Source: an uncultured Prevotella sp.
GTDB lineage: Bacteria > Bacteroidota > Bacteroidia > Bacteroidales > Bacteroidaceae
Direction of reading: 5' to 3'
DNA length: 64,000 bases
Assembly: GCA_900553595.1 (NCBI GenBank)
Contig: USEC01000003.1
Coordinates: 11,730-75,729, forward strand
This document shows positions 44,786-54,375 of the stretch, piece by piece. A model generated the notes under the pieces. The model worked only from the letters and a program-made list of their open reading frames with translations, was not told the DNA's origin and did not search any database. The position numbers and the translations under genes were made by a program. The first letter of the stretch is position 1. Every line of letters starts with the position of its first letter.

Positions 44786-45265
44786 TCAGTCGCGCTCTAT
44801 GAGTACAACGGCGTATGCAGAGATACCCTCTTCGCGCCCCGTAAAGCCGAGCCGCTCCGTTGTCGTGGCTTTGATGGAGATGTTGTCCTCGTCGGTACCC
44901 ATCACTTCGGCAAGACATTTCTTCATTGCCGGCACATGAGGATTGATTTTGGGACGCTCGGCACACACCGTGGCATCTATGTTGCCAATGCGATACCCCT
45001 TGGTGGCAATGAGTTCCACGGTCTTGCGCAGAAGTATCTTGCTATCCACATCAAGCGTTTCGGCGGCGGTGTCGGGGAAGTGATAGCCTATGTCGCGCAT
45101 GTTGGCTGCGCCGAGAAGAGCGTCGCAAATGGCATGTATAAGCACATCGGCGTCGCTGTGTCCGAGCAGTCCGAGCGTGTGGTCAATCTTGATTCCTCCG
45201 AGCCAGAGGTCGCGCCCTTCAACAAGGCGATGCACATCGTAGCCCAATCCGGTTCGTATCTTCAT
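44786..45265 (-). CDS. ispF: 2-C-methyl-D-erythritol 2,4-cyclodiphosphate synthase
   Basis: MEP isoprenoid pathway enzyme, 159 residues. Motifs: GLGYDVHRLVEGRDLWLGG with the metal ligands, LLGHSDADVLIHAICDALLGAA, and the C-terminal KATTTERLGFTGREEGISAYAVVLI. Last gene of the FAH-porU-porV-ispF run on the minus strand. Confidence 0.96.
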   Translation of the reverse strand: MKIRTGLGYDVHRLVEGRDLWLGGIKIDHTLGLLGHSDADVLIHAICDALLGAANMRDIGYHFPDTAAETLDVDSKILLRKTVELIATKGYRIGNIDATVCAERPKINPHVPAMKKCLAEVMGTDEDNISIKATTTERLGFTGREEGISAYAVVLIERD

Positions 45266-45319
45266 AAAAATGCAGAGTGTTAATGTTGTATATAAAGTTT
45301 GTTGCCACCCCTCGCAGAC

Positions 45320-46498
45320 TTATCTACGCCTGAAAAGGTCCTTGATTCCGTCCATATCGAAGCTCAAGGTGAAGCGCAGAGTCTGGTCGAGCGGATTGCT
45401 CTTCGCCGTGGCAATGACGTATGCGGCATCGAGAGAGAAGACACTCATCTTGAAGCCTGCACCCACGGTGAAGTACTTTCTGTTGCCTTTGTTCTCCGAC
45501 TCGTTGTGATAACCGGCACGCACGGCGAACTGGTCGTGGTAGATGTACTCGGCACCCACACTCCACTGTATTTCCTGAAGCTCCTCCTTGAATCCGCCGG
45601 GAGCGTCGCCGAAGCTCTTGAATATGCCGCTGATTGACGACACATCGTAGTAGTCCTTCTGCACACGCTGCTGGTAGTCCTCGGTGCTCTCGCCCTCGTT
45701 CTGCTTGGGATAGGTGGGCACGAGCAGCTTGTTGGCGTCAGCCGTGATGGTGAAGCGGTTGTACTCGTCGATGGGCACCATGAGCGATGCACCGAGACGA
45801 AGGTTTGTAGGGATGAATTCGGAGTTGTTGTCGCCACCGAACGAAATCTTAGAACCGATGTTCGAGATGTTGAGTCCGAGTCCGAGCTGGCACTCGCGCG
45901 ACCCGATGTTGAGGTAATTCTGGTAGTAGGCAGCCAAGTCCACGGCGAAAGCACTACCCGGCGACGTGTCCTGCGTGTAGTCGTAGGTGAGGTCGGAGTA
46001 TATCCATCGCACGGCGGCAGCGATAGAGAACTTCTCGCTGAGCATGAGCGAGTAGGCCACATCCATCGACATTTCGTAGGGATTGATTGTCATGTTGTCG
46101 CCACCCGACTCACCGGTGCTGAGGAAAACCTCGCCGAGCGAGAAGTAACGCAGCGATGCCGACACGGCGGAGTAGTCGCCGATGCGGTAGTAACCGGCGA
46201 GATAGGCGAGGTCCATGTCGCTTACAAGTTGGCGGAGCCACGGCGTATAGTTGAGCGCGACACCCGCCCTTGAAATGGTGAACGGGTACTTTGCGGGGTT
46301 CCAGTATTGCGATACCACGTCGGGATCGGTGGCAGCACCGGCGTCGCCAAGACCTGCCGCACGCGCATCGGGGGCTATTGTCTGCGATGTCACCGATGCG
46401 TTCACGGGGTTGAACATGTCCTTCTTGTCCTGCGCCGCAAGTGGCAAGGCTGTTATTGCAGCCACGATGATGGCTACGATTCGTGTCATGTATTTCAT
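45320..46498 (-). CDS. porV: Type IX secretion outer-membrane protein PorV (LptO)
   Basis: 392-residue FadL-like outer-membrane beta-barrel that shuttles type IX cargo to the PorU sortase. Signal peptide to about residue 22 (LPLAAQ), then the PorV-typical TIAPDARAAGLGDAGAATDPDVVSQYWNPAKYPF and repeated amphipathic strands, ending in FTLSFDMDGIKDLFRR. Placed right after porU, the order known from Porphyromonas gingivalis. Confidence 0.93.
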   Translation of the reverse strand: MKYMTRIVAIIVAAITALPLAAQDKKDMFNPVNASVTSQTIAPDARAAGLGDAGAATDPDVVSQYWNPAKYPFTISRAGVALNYTPWLRQLVSDMDLAYLAGYYRIGDYSAVSASLRYFSLGEVFLSTGESGGDNMTINPYEMSMDVAYSLMLSEKFSIAAAVRWIYSDLTYDYTQDTSPGSAFAVDLAAYYQNYLNIGSRECQLGLGLNISNIGSKISFGGDNNSEFIPTNLRLGASLMVPIDEYNRFTITADANKLLVPTYPKQNEGESTEDYQQRVQKDYYDVSSISGIFKSFGDAPGGFKEELQEIQWSVGAEYIYHDQFAVRAGYHNESENKGNRKYFTVGAGFKMSVFSLDAAYVIATAKSNPLDQTLRFTLSFDMDGIKDLFRRR

Positions 46499-46550
46499 TG
46501 TTATGCTTGTTTCTTTGTATGTTTCTTTCTAAGAAAAACGCTTTTCGGGC

Positions 46551-49500
46551 TTATTTATTGCCGACAACGATGAGTTTCTTTGCTTTCGATGTGCGTGTCG
46601 CACCCTCCGAAGTGAGTCTTACGCGGTAGAGATAGACACCTGTCTGCAACTTCTGTCCACTGTCGAGCGTCAGATTCCAGTCCACGGTGTATGCGCTTCC
46701 GGAACTTCCCCCCACCTCATCGTGACGCCAAAGAAGTCGCCCGCTCATGTCGAACACATCGATACCGACGGTGATTTCCATGCCGCTACGGTCGTGTGTG
46801 ACGATGAATGTGGTGTTGTCGGTCGCCGGGTTCTGCGTGCATTCTATGTTGCACTGAGGCTTCATTCCCCTCACGACATTGAACGACAACTCGGCAATGG
46901 AGACATTGTTGAGCACATCCCATGCACGGAACTGGAGCTTATGCTTGCCTTCCGGCAGCTCAGGGATGTTGTAGTAGGTGGTGCCACTCGTATATGAACC
47001 GAAGTCGAAGGTAAAGTTGTCGTTGAGCGAATAGGTGTAGGCCTGCTTACCGTCGATGATGAGTTGCATGTCATGACCTATGCCGTTGCCCGTGGCATTG
47101 ATGCCGTCCTTATCCATAATCTGCGCCACAAAGTAAGGCGTGCTGTTCACATCGCCGCCGTTCTGGAACGATGGCGAGTTGAGATAGCAGTAGATTGACG
47201 GGCCGATGGAGTCGTTTTCGGCGATGTCGCTGCCTCCCACTATGAAGCTTTCGTCGTGTCCGTTGGCGATGACGGTGTGCAAGGAGTTGATGGCATAGAG
47301 GTTGATTATGCCCGTACTGTTGGAGTAGTTTATGTCCTTCGGCACTACAAAGTTCAGCTCGAAGCGTCCGTTGCGCACGCTGTCACTACCGTTGTAGAGC
47401 GTGTTGGGACGGTCGTAATAGGTGAACGGAGTGTCAGCCGCTGTCTTATCGTTAAGGCGGCAGGTCACGAGTTCGCGGTTGTCGCGCACGGTAAGGGTAA
47501 TGATACCGTTGAAATCGTCAGCACCCTCGATGTGTCCCTTCACTGTTGTGCGGCTTCCCGCTTTGAGCCTTATGTCGTCACCAGAACCTGTTGCCACGCC
47601 GTTTATCTCATCCACCACCGCCTTGGCAGTGGGCAGATGGAGCGCAAGGGCAGGGTCGCCGAGGAGCGAATACTGCAGGGTGTTGCGTGCGAGCGACTCG
47701 CTTCCGCTGGCATTCTTGGCAAGACGCTGCGCCTCGCCTATGGTGCATGGCGTGCCGTCGGCATTGTAGCTGAGCACATAGCGCATGAAGTTGCGGTTGA
47801 GAATGGTGTTCTGCGCGGCATATACGGTGCGTGTCGTGCCGTAGAAAGCCACTGACCCACCCTTCGGATTGAGCATGGAGGTCTCGCCGATAGTGGCTTC
47901 GCCGCCGTCGAACGGCATGATGTCGCACGACGCTGTCACCCAAAGTGGGAGGTTGGTATTGGTGAAATTCTCGAAATCGGTGATGCGCAGCACCATCTCA
48001 TGCGACAGCTGTATCTCGCTTCCATGGCCTGCATAGTCCATGACGAGTGCTCCGGCCTGCTGCTGTTGCTTTATCATGCGTGTCGCATCGGGATAGGTAT
48101 GGCCCGTCGAAGAAGTCTCGCGTGTGTAGGTATCCCACATCACTTTCTTCACGATATAGCTGGGATAGTTGGCTATCACCTGCTCCGCCACGAGGTCGGC
48201 ATCATCCATGTGCTGGTTGTTGTCGCCGTCGTCGCCCATGAAGAAGATGGTGTTCTGCCACGCACCGCCGTTTTTATTCTCGGCGTAGGAGATGGTTTTG
48301 TCCACCAGAACCTTTGCCTCCTGCTCGGTGGTGACAGGGAAACGGCCCACAGCCACATCGAGTTTGTCCACCCACAGAGGCTTGGCTCCCTCGCCGTCGT
48401 CAAGCATTGCGTAGAAACCGTCGTCTATATAGCAACTGCGTTTGTCGAAGGATTCCTCGCTTTCAAAGGCGAGCAGGTAGTCGTCGGGGTTGAGATTGCG
48501 GCACTGCGGAGTGAGCATACGGTTGTCCCACACGCAGTCGCCGAAGAGAAGAAGATACTTCGGCATGTCTTTCTCGTCGGCGGCACGGTCGTAAAGCATC
48601 TTCATGTAGTGGCGGTAGGCACTTGCATCGGGCGTTCCGCTTGAGAATTCGTTGTACAGTTCGTCTGCCGGTACGATGTTCACACGCAGTCCGTCGCGCT
48701 CTTCGTGGAACGTCTTGAGTCGCTGCGCTTGCTTCAACAGTTTCTGCGAAGTGGGGATTATTATAACAAGATCGGCCTGCGGGTCGGCGTGGCGGTCCTG
48801 GTTTGTTATGCCATAGACATACTCCGGCACCGGAAGCGACTCCGAATCGAGGTCGGGCATGGGTCTGGGTTCCGGCGAGACAAGCGTGATGTAGTCGAGA
48901 CGCATGGCGGCTCCGTCAAGCACCGTAAGCTTGACTGCGTTGTCCGCCCTGATGTTTCTGACTGTGAATGTGGCTGACTTGCGGCATCCGAAGATGTATT
49001 TCGAGTCGCCGAGACTTGTGCGTACGGTGCCCACGATGGAGTCGTTCACCTCCACCTGTACCACACAACTCCTGCCGGCCGATACGCAAACGACGAGTTT
49101 CTGGTCTCCGAACGTGTTCGGTGCGGCGATATTCACTGTGCGGGAAGAACCCGGTTCCACGCTGTGTGAGTCGAAAAGGTTGCGCCCTCCGTTGTACCAC
49201 GAGTAGGCGTCCACCTCGTAATGGGAATGGAAGTCGTCGGGTGTGGGATAGGTATCGGCCGCCATTGCCGCTGCATCAACGGTGGATGGAGCGTCGGCAG
49301 ACTCCGTGAGGAAGTAATATCCATAGTCGGAGTAAGGATTACGGGTGCGGACTGTGGATGTGTTCGACGCCCATGACACCGGACCGCGGGCGTAGAACAC
49401 GCGCCGGTTGCCCGACTTGTAGGTGGAAACTTCCTTTAAGTCGTCGGTATTGATGAGGTCGTCGGCATTGAGTATTTCGTTCTTGAGGTTACCACCATAA

Positions 49501-50093
49501 CCATACAGCTTCACTTTGTTGATGTCGGAGAAGCCGGCTTTGCGTATGAGCGACTCGGTGATTTGGTGGAATCCCGAAGTGGAGACCCTTATCTTGACCC
49601 ACTTCCCGGTTGCGAGCACGGAATGGGCGGCATAGCGTTCGGCAGGAGCCACATCGGTTTTCCGTTTCGGTGCGCTGTTCTTTGCGCCGCCTTTAACGGA
49701 TGCTTCCCGCTTGAGGAGGAAGCTTACGAGTAGCTGATACTTCCCCGAACGATAGACGACGGGGCAGAATGATGTGCTGATGAACGGTTTCCTGCGGTTG
49801 AAGACGATGTTCGTCTCCAGTTCGGGCATGGCTGGCGGCAGTGCGGAATGGTGTCGCCGGTAGTTGGAAACATCGGTCGCCGGCATGTCGATAAATTCAG
49901 GATAGACGATGCTGACGGTATAGACAGAATCGCGATAGTTGTCTGGCAGCGGCTCGGTGTGGCAGAAATGCGGCACGACGGAGTCGGTCTTCACCTCGGC
50001 TGCCGTCAGGTTGAAGAACCGCTGCGCCTTTGTCTGTACTGCCATGAGCACGAGAAAGGCAATTATCGCTATTTGTTTCGTTCTTTGTCTCAC
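46551..50093 (-). CDS. porU: Type IX secretion C-terminal sortase PorU
   Basis: 1180-residue surface sortase that removes the C-terminal signal of type IX cargo and attaches the protein to lipopolysaccharide. Signal peptide residues 1-23. Gingipain-type C25 peptidase domain with catalytic His690 (MDYAGHGSEIQLSHE) and Cys723 (VTASCDIMPFDGGEATIGE). Its own C-terminal sorting-like domain is present (NPATDNTTF to TSKAKKLIVVGNK). Lies 6 bp after the FAH-family gene. Confidence 0.95.
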   Translation of the reverse strand: MRQRTKQIAIIAFLVLMAVQTKAQRFFNLTAAEVKTDSVVPHFCHTEPLPDNYRDSVYTVSIVYPEFIDMPATDVSNYRRHHSALPPAMPELETNIVFNRRKPFISTSFCPVVYRSGKYQLLVSFLLKREASVKGGAKNSAPKRKTDVAPAERYAAHSVLATGKWVKIRVSTSGFHQITESLIRKAGFSDINKVKLYGYGGNLKNEILNADDLINTDDLKEVSTYKSGNRRVFYARGPVSWASNTSTVRTRNPYSDYGYYFLTESADAPSTVDAAAMAADTYPTPDDFHSHYEVDAYSWYNGGRNLFDSHSVEPGSSRTVNIAAPNTFGDQKLVVCVSAGRSCVVQVEVNDSIVGTVRTSLGDSKYIFGCRKSATFTVRNIRADNAVKLTVLDGAAMRLDYITLVSPEPRPMPDLDSESLPVPEYVYGITNQDRHADPQADLVIIIPTSQKLLKQAQRLKTFHEERDGLRVNIVPADELYNEFSSGTPDASAYRHYMKMLYDRAADEKDMPKYLLLFGDCVWDNRMLTPQCRNLNPDDYLLAFESEESFDKRSCYIDDGFYAMLDDGEGAKPLWVDKLDVAVGRFPVTTEQEAKVLVDKTISYAENKNGGAWQNTIFFMGDDGDNNQHMDDADLVAEQVIANYPSYIVKKVMWDTYTRETSSTGHTYPDATRMIKQQQQAGALVMDYAGHGSEIQLSHEMVLRITDFENFTNTNLPLWVTASCDIMPFDGGEATIGETSMLNPKGGSVAFYGTTRTVYAAQNTILNRNFMRYVLSYNADGTPCTIGEAQRLAKNASGSESLARNTLQYSLLGDPALALHLPTAKAVVDEINGVATGSGDDIRLKAGSRTTVKGHIEGADDFNGIITLTVRDNRELVTCRLNDKTAADTPFTYYDRPNTLYNGSDSVRNGRFELNFVVPKDINYSNSTGIINLYAINSLHTVIANGHDESFIVGGSDIAENDSIGPSIYCYLNSPSFQNGGDVNSTPYFVAQIMDKDGINATGNGIGHDMQLIIDGKQAYTYSLNDNFTFDFGSYTSGTTYYNIPELPEGKHKLQFRAWDVLNNVSIAELSFNVVRGMKPQCNIECTQNPATDNTTFIVTHDRSGMEITVGIDVFDMSGRLLWRHDEVGGSSGSAYTVDWNLTLDSGQKLQTGVYLYRVRLTSEGATRTSKAKKLIVVGNK

Positions 50094-50099
50094 TTATTA

Positions 50100-50717
50100 T
50101 TATTTGCAATTAAACGACAGGACTTTCCTGTCCTCTATGTATCCTTCGAGGTGGTCGTCGATTTTTACGGGTCCTACTCCGGCGGGAGTGCCGGTATAGA
50201 GTATGTCGCCTGTCTTCAAAGTGAAGTAGCGACTGATGTAAGCGATGAGTTCGTCCACCTTGTAGAGCATGTCGCTTGTGCAGCCTTCCTGTACTGTCTT
50301 GTCGTTGATGTCAAGCCGGAAGTGTATTGCCTGTATGTCGCGGAACTTGCTCAAATCCACCCATTCACCCAGAGCAGCCGATCCGTCGAAGCCTTTGCAG
50401 ATGTCCCACGGTTTGCCTTCGGAACGCAATTTCTGCTGCATCTCGCGTGCGGTGAAGTCGATGCCCACCGTCACTGCGTCGTAGTAGCGGTGTGCGAACC
50501 GCTGCGGTATGCTCTTTCCGAGGCGGCAGATGCGCACAATGAGTTCCGTTTCATAGTCGATGCGTCCCATGAAGTCGGGTATGAAGAACGGTTTTCCGTC
50601 CTTCAACAGTGCCGAGTCGGCCTTTGTGAAAATGACAGGTTGCTCTGGTTTATATAACGCTCCATGCAGCTCTTTATTGTGTGCAAGGTAGTTCATGCCT
50701 ACGGCAAATATCTTCAT
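50100..50717 (-). CDS. Fumarylacetoacetate hydrolase-family protein
   Basis: 205-residue cytosolic enzyme of the FAH superfamily, which includes acylpyruvases and oxaloacetate decarboxylases. Motifs: FAVGMNYLAHNKEL, DYETELIVRICRLGKS, GIDFTAREMQQKLRSEGKPWDICKGFD with metal-binding acidic residues. The ATG at 50717 is chosen over an upstream in-frame ATG. It heads the porU-porV-ispF run, the same order I recall for P. gingivalis. Confidence 0.85.
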   Translation of the reverse strand: MKIFAVGMNYLAHNKELHGALYKPEQPVIFTKADSALLKDGKPFFIPDFMGRIDYETELIVRICRLGKSIPQRFAHRYYDAVTVGIDFTAREMQQKLRSEGKPWDICKGFDGSAALGEWVDLSKFRDIQAIHFRLDINDKTVQEGCTSDMLYKVDELIAYISRYFTLKTGDILYTGTPAGVGPVKIDDHLEGYIEDRKVLSFNCK

Positions 50718-50804
50718 TTTTATTGTTTTTAAGGTTTTACGGATGTCTGATTGATTTTTTTTGCCTTTTTTCCGGCGTTGTTCGCCTGTGTTTTTGCATA
50801 AAAG

Positions 50805-50850
50805 CAAAAAGGAGTCATAAAGAGTTTTCACCCTTTACGACTCCATTTTT
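50805..50850 (-). terminator. Rho-independent terminator of the tsf operon
   Basis: Stem of GGAGTC-TAAAG with CTTTA-GACTCC around TTTTCAC. The minus-strand side is followed by TTTTTGCTTTT. About 40 bp past the tsf stop. Confidence 0.85.
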
Positions 50851-50886
50851 ATGATTGTAATTGTTTTCTTCTTTGTTTAAGAAAAA

Positions 50887-51882
50887 TTACTCAGCAGCAA
50901 GAGTGAAGCGCTTGTAAGCGACAATCTTCAACTCCTTGTCCTGCTTCTTCAGGTAGTCGGCAACAGTTTCCTTGTCACCGTTGCCGAACTGGAACTCCTG
51001 AGCCACGAGGCAGTTCTCCTTCAAGAACTTGCCGACACGGCCCTTTGCGATGTTGTTTATCATGTTCTCGTTCAGGCTGGCAGCCTTTTCTGCGCTGACA
51101 GTCTCCTTGATTTCGCGGAACTTCACTACGTCTTCGGCAGTGATCCATCCCTTGCCCTGGTTAGACTCGATGTGGTCTTCAGAGTCGAAGTGGTTAGGAT
51201 TGAGTCCGGCCTTCTTCAAAGCTACCTCAACAGCCTTTTCGATCTGCTCTTCCTTGGTCTTCTGAACGGCAACGGTATATTCGTTGTCGATAACCTCCTG
51301 CGGCACCTGTGTCTCGTCAAGGGCGATAGGCTTCATAGCGGCCACCTGCATAGCAATCTTGTGACCTACCTCAGCGTTCTCCTTGTTGAGCTGTACCATT
51401 GTGCAGAGAGTGTGCTTGCCCATGTGGTCGTACACTTCGATGTTGTCGCCTTCGAGCACGTTGTATCCGTCGAGTTCCATCTTCTCGCCAGTGATACCAG
51501 AGCGCTGTGTTACAGCAGCCTGTACATCGCCTTCGCCGAGAGCGAGTGCCTTCACTTCGTCAAGTGTGTGAGCCTTGGCAGCGATGGCAGCGTCGAGGAT
51601 GTCGCTTGTGAGCTTGATGAAGTCGGCGCCGTTAGCCACGAAGTCGGTCTCGCACTTCAATGCAATTGTTGCAGCGAAGCCGTTCACGCTCTTCACGAGC
51701 ACGCATCCGTTTGAAGTCTCGCGGTCGGAACGCTTTGCAGCGATAGCCAGTCCGCGCTCACGGAGCAAGTCCTTTGCCTTATCGAAATCGCCTTCTGCCT
51801 CTGTGAGGGCCTTCTTCACGTCAGCGAGTCCGGCACCTGTCATGGCACGAAGTTTCTTGATGTCTTCAATTGAAACAGCCAT
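50887..51882 (-). CDS. tsf: Elongation factor Ts
   Basis: Nucleotide exchange factor for EF-Tu, 331 residues. The N-terminal UBA-like segment IEDIKKLRAMTGAGLADVKKALTEAEGDFDKAKDLLRERGLAIAAKRSDRETSNG is diagnostic; ALKCETDFVA follows. Lies 44 bp after rpsB, the near-universal order. Confidence 0.97.
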   Translation of the reverse strand: MAVSIEDIKKLRAMTGAGLADVKKALTEAEGDFDKAKDLLRERGLAIAAKRSDRETSNGCVLVKSVNGFAATIALKCETDFVANGADFIKLTSDILDAAIAAKAHTLDEVKALALGEGDVQAAVTQRSGITGEKMELDGYNVLEGDNIEVYDHMGKHTLCTMVQLNKENAEVGHKIAMQVAAMKPIALDETQVPQEVIDNEYTVAVQKTKEEQIEKAVEVALKKAGLNPNHFDSEDHIESNQGKGWITAEDVVKFREIKETVSAEKAASLNENMINNIAKGRVGKFLKENCLVAQEFQFGNGDKETVADYLKKQDKELKIVAYKRFTLAAE

Positions 51883-51926
51883 AGTGTTAAAATGTGGTTA
51901 GATATTTATTAATATTGTCTGTCTGA

Positions 51927-52757
51927 TTACTCGGCAGCGGGAGCCTGCTCTTCAGTTGCGGGAGCTTCTGCTTCTGCCTTGGGAGCGTCCTTGCGTGCCT
52001 TGCGTGTGCGCTTCTTGCCTTCAGTTGTCTCAGCCTGCTCAGCGGCAGCCTTCTCGTCAGCCTTCTCCACCTTGCGCTCTTCCAGACCTTCGGCGATGGC
52101 GCTGCAGCATGCAGAGAGGATTACATCAACTGAATCCTTTGCGTCGTCGTTGGCAGGGATGAGGTAGTCCACGTTGCGTGGGTCGGAGTTTGTATCAACG
52201 ATGGCGAACACTGGGATGCCGAGGCGGTTGGCCTCTTTCACAGCGATGTTCTCCTTCATTACGTCGACAACGAACAATGCGCTCGGAAGGCGGGTCAAGT
52301 CGGCGATAGAGCCGAGGTTCTTCTCCAATTTAGCGCGCTGGCGTGTCACCTGAAGAAGCTCACGCTTAGAGAGCTTCGAGAATGTACCGTCGTTCATCAG
52401 CTTGTCGATGTTCGCCATTTTCTTCACTGCCTTGCGGATTGTGGGGAAGTTGGTGAGCATACCGCCCGGCCAACGCTCGATAACGTAAGGCATATTAACG
52501 CTTGATGCCTTCTCGGCTACAACGTCCTTAGCTTGTTTTTTAGTAGCGACGAACAGGATCTTCTTGCCTGACTTTGCAATCTGCTTCAGAGCCTCTGCAG
52601 CCTCGTCTATCTTGGCTACGGTCTTGTGCAAATCGATTATGTGAATGCCATTGCGCTCCATGAAGATGTAAGGAGCCATAGCGGGATTCCACTTGCGACG
52701 GAGGTGGCCAAAGTGGCAGCCAGCCTCGAGTAATTGGTCAAAATTTGTTCTTGACAT
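51927..52757 (-). CDS. rpsB: 30S ribosomal protein S2
   Basis: 276 residues. Motifs: FDQLLEAGCHFGHLRRKWNPAMAPYIFMERNGIHIIDLHKT, RWPGGMLTNFPTIRK, IPVFAIVDTNSDPRNVDYLIPANDDA. The last about 50 residues are an Ala/Glu/Lys-rich extension (KADEKAAAEQAETTEGKKRTRKARKD onward). Preceded by a 241-bp gap from rpsI that may hold a regulatory leader. Confidence 0.97.
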   Translation of the reverse strand: MSRTNFDQLLEAGCHFGHLRRKWNPAMAPYIFMERNGIHIIDLHKTVAKIDEAAEALKQIAKSGKKILFVATKKQAKDVVAEKASSVNMPYVIERWPGGMLTNFPTIRKAVKKMANIDKLMNDGTFSKLSKRELLQVTRQRAKLEKNLGSIADLTRLPSALFVVDVMKENIAVKEANRLGIPVFAIVDTNSDPRNVDYLIPANDDAKDSVDVILSACCSAIAEGLEERKVEKADEKAAAEQAETTEGKKRTRKARKDAPKAEAEAPATEEQAPAAE

Positions 52758-52998
52758 TTGTTCTTTGTTTTTAAATTGTTTACTTTCCTTTGAGTTGTGA
52801 ATGAACCAGCCCGCGAGTAACGATTTTCTGAGTTATGAATAGTGGGCTGCGAACCTGCCGGCTTCGCCGTTTCCTGACTGCCGTATGCATGGTGCGCCTC
52901 CACTGGCTCATCCTCGGTCTTGCGGGTTTGGATGCTAAACGTCGGAGAAATGCTAAGCCACACATATATAATAAGGTGTCCCAGCCGCTCTCCTGATA
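52758..52998 (-). promoter_or_regulatory. Candidate rpsB leader
   Basis: A 241-bp gap inside an otherwise tight ribosomal operon, with several short G+C-rich stems on the minus strand (for example CGGCGAAGCCGG around 52857-52868) and no credible gene. It may carry an S2 autoregulatory RNA or a second promoter. Family not recognised. Confidence 0.4.
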
Positions 52999-53385
52999 TT
53001 AACGCTTGCTGAACTGGAAGCGACGGCGAGCCTTGGGCTGACCCGGCTTCTTACGCTCAACGGCACGGGCATCGCGTGTGAGGAAGCCCTGGTCCTTGAG
53101 TGCCTTCTTGTCTTCGGCGTTGATTTTTACAAGTGCGCGAGCGATGGCGAGACGCAGAGCCTGGCTCTGACCGGTGAAACCGCCGCCGTCGAGGTTTGCC
53201 TTGATATCGTATTTCTCTTCTACACCAAGAAGCTGCAGAGGCTGCTTAACCACGTACTGCAGAATTGCTGATGGGAAGTATTTTGTGATTTCTTCTTTGT
53301 TGATTGTGATCTTACCGGTGCCTTCTGTGAGGTAAACACGAGCTACGGCACTCTTGCGGCGACCAATTGCATTTATCATTTCCAT
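52999..53385 (-). CDS. rpsI: 30S ribosomal protein S9
   Basis: 128 residues: MINAIGRRKSAVARVYLTEGTGKITINK at the N-terminus, GGGFTGQSQALRLAIARALVKI, and the basic tail RKKPGQPKARRRFQFSKR that reaches the decoding centre. Lies 9 bp after rplM. Confidence 0.98.
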   Translation of the reverse strand: MEMINAIGRRKSAVARVYLTEGTGKITINKEEITKYFPSAILQYVVKQPLQLLGVEEKYDIKANLDGGGFTGQSQALRLAIARALVKINAEDKKALKDQGFLTRDARAVERKKPGQPKARRRFQFSKR

Positions 53386-53394
53386 CTTTTTCCT

Positions 53395-53856
53395 TTATTT
53401 ATACTGGTTAATATCAATTGCCTTTGGCTGCTGTGCCTCGTGCTTGTGCTCTGTGCCCTCATAAACATAGAGGTTGTCGAGGAGCTTGCGACCGAGAGGA
53501 CCCTTGGGGAGCATACCCTTTACGGCGTGACGGATGATCTTATCTACTCCGTTAGGACGCTTGCGAAGGTCCTCGGGAGTGTTGAAGCGCTGTCCGCCGG
53601 GATAGCCAGTATAACGTGTATAGACCTTGTCAGTCTCCTTCTTGCCGGTGAATACCACCTTGGCAGCGTTGATGATGATGACATTGTCTCCACAGTCCAC
53701 ATGGGGAGTGAAGGTTGGTTTGTACTTTCCGCGAATCAGCTTGGCTACTTTTGAGCAGAGACGGCCTACTACTTGGTCAGTGGCGTCGATAACTACCCAC
53801 TCTTTCTTAGCTGTTTCCTTGTTTACGGAAATAGTCTTGTAACTTAAAGTGTTCAT
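53395..53856 (-). CDS. rplM: 50S ribosomal protein L13
   Basis: 153 residues: KEWVVIDATDQVVGRLCSKVAKLIRGKYKPTFTPHVDCGDNVIIINAAKVVFTGKK and VDKIIRHAVKGMLPKGPLGRKLLDNLYVYEGTEHKHEAQQP are diagnostic. First gene of the rplM-rpsI-rpsB-tsf operon. Confidence 0.98.
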   Translation of the reverse strand: MNTLSYKTISVNKETAKKEWVVIDATDQVVGRLCSKVAKLIRGKYKPTFTPHVDCGDNVIIINAAKVVFTGKKETDKVYTRYTGYPGGQRFNTPEDLRKRPNGVDKIIRHAVKGMLPKGPLGRKLLDNLYVYEGTEHKHEAQQPKAIDINQYK

Positions 53857-53990
53857 TGTTTAAATTAAAATTTACTACTAAAAAACATATTATTTTTTGC
53901 ACAAGCGATTCACTAACCGTGCCGCTCGGCCAAAAGCGTACACTATTAACACTCTCATGCAGGGGACTCTAAGTGTATCCCCAATAATCG
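53857..53990 (-). promoter_or_regulatory. Structured leader of rplM
   Basis: About 135 nt between the predicted start (near 53991) and the rplM ATG. It contains a GGGGA and TCCCC pair around ACTTAGAG-type sequence and a GGCCGAGCGGC hairpin. Position and size suit an L13-binding ribosomal leader; I recall such a class being described for Bacteroidia, but the match is unchecked. Confidence 0.45.
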
Positions 53991-53995
53991 GACTG

Positions 53996-54003
53996 CAAAA
54001 TTA
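53996..54003 (-). promoter_or_regulatory. -7 box of rplM operon
   Basis: TAATTTTG on the minus strand, about 140 nt before the ATG. Confidence 0.6.
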
Positions 54004-54243
54004 CGGTTTTTTTATTTAATATGAAATGTGGACGCATGGCACGAATGTTGATATTAGCAAAGTTTAACAAATTATAATACTTGACGAAGCTTTTCCGGGT
54101 GTAAAGAGCGTGGGAAACGCCGTACTTCAGTCTGGCGGGGAATTGGAGGAAAGAGAGAGGAAACGTGGCAGGAAGCGTATGATGAGGGATGCTTTCCGGC
54201 ACGGCGAAAGCACTGGAAACGGAAAGTGATTCCGCCGCTTTGA

Positions 54244-54324
54244 AAACAAGGCTTCTTTGCATCAGAAACAAGGCTTCTTTGGAACGCAAACAAGGCTTCT
54301 TTTTGATGCGAAGAATCCTTGTTT
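54244..54324. repeat. Quadruplet palindrome array G (81 bp)
   Basis: Units at 54244, 54266, 54288 and 54310; spacers GCATCAG, GGAACGC, TTGATGC. Three identical AAACAAGGCTTCTTT units, then a degenerate GAAGAATCCTTGTTT. Lies 52 bp downstream of the minus-strand MATE gene and upstream of the rplM promoter. Confidence 0.94.
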
Positions 54325-54375
54325 GAAAATCCACCTGTATATATCTGAGAATCAATTAAATAGCAGACACTATCG

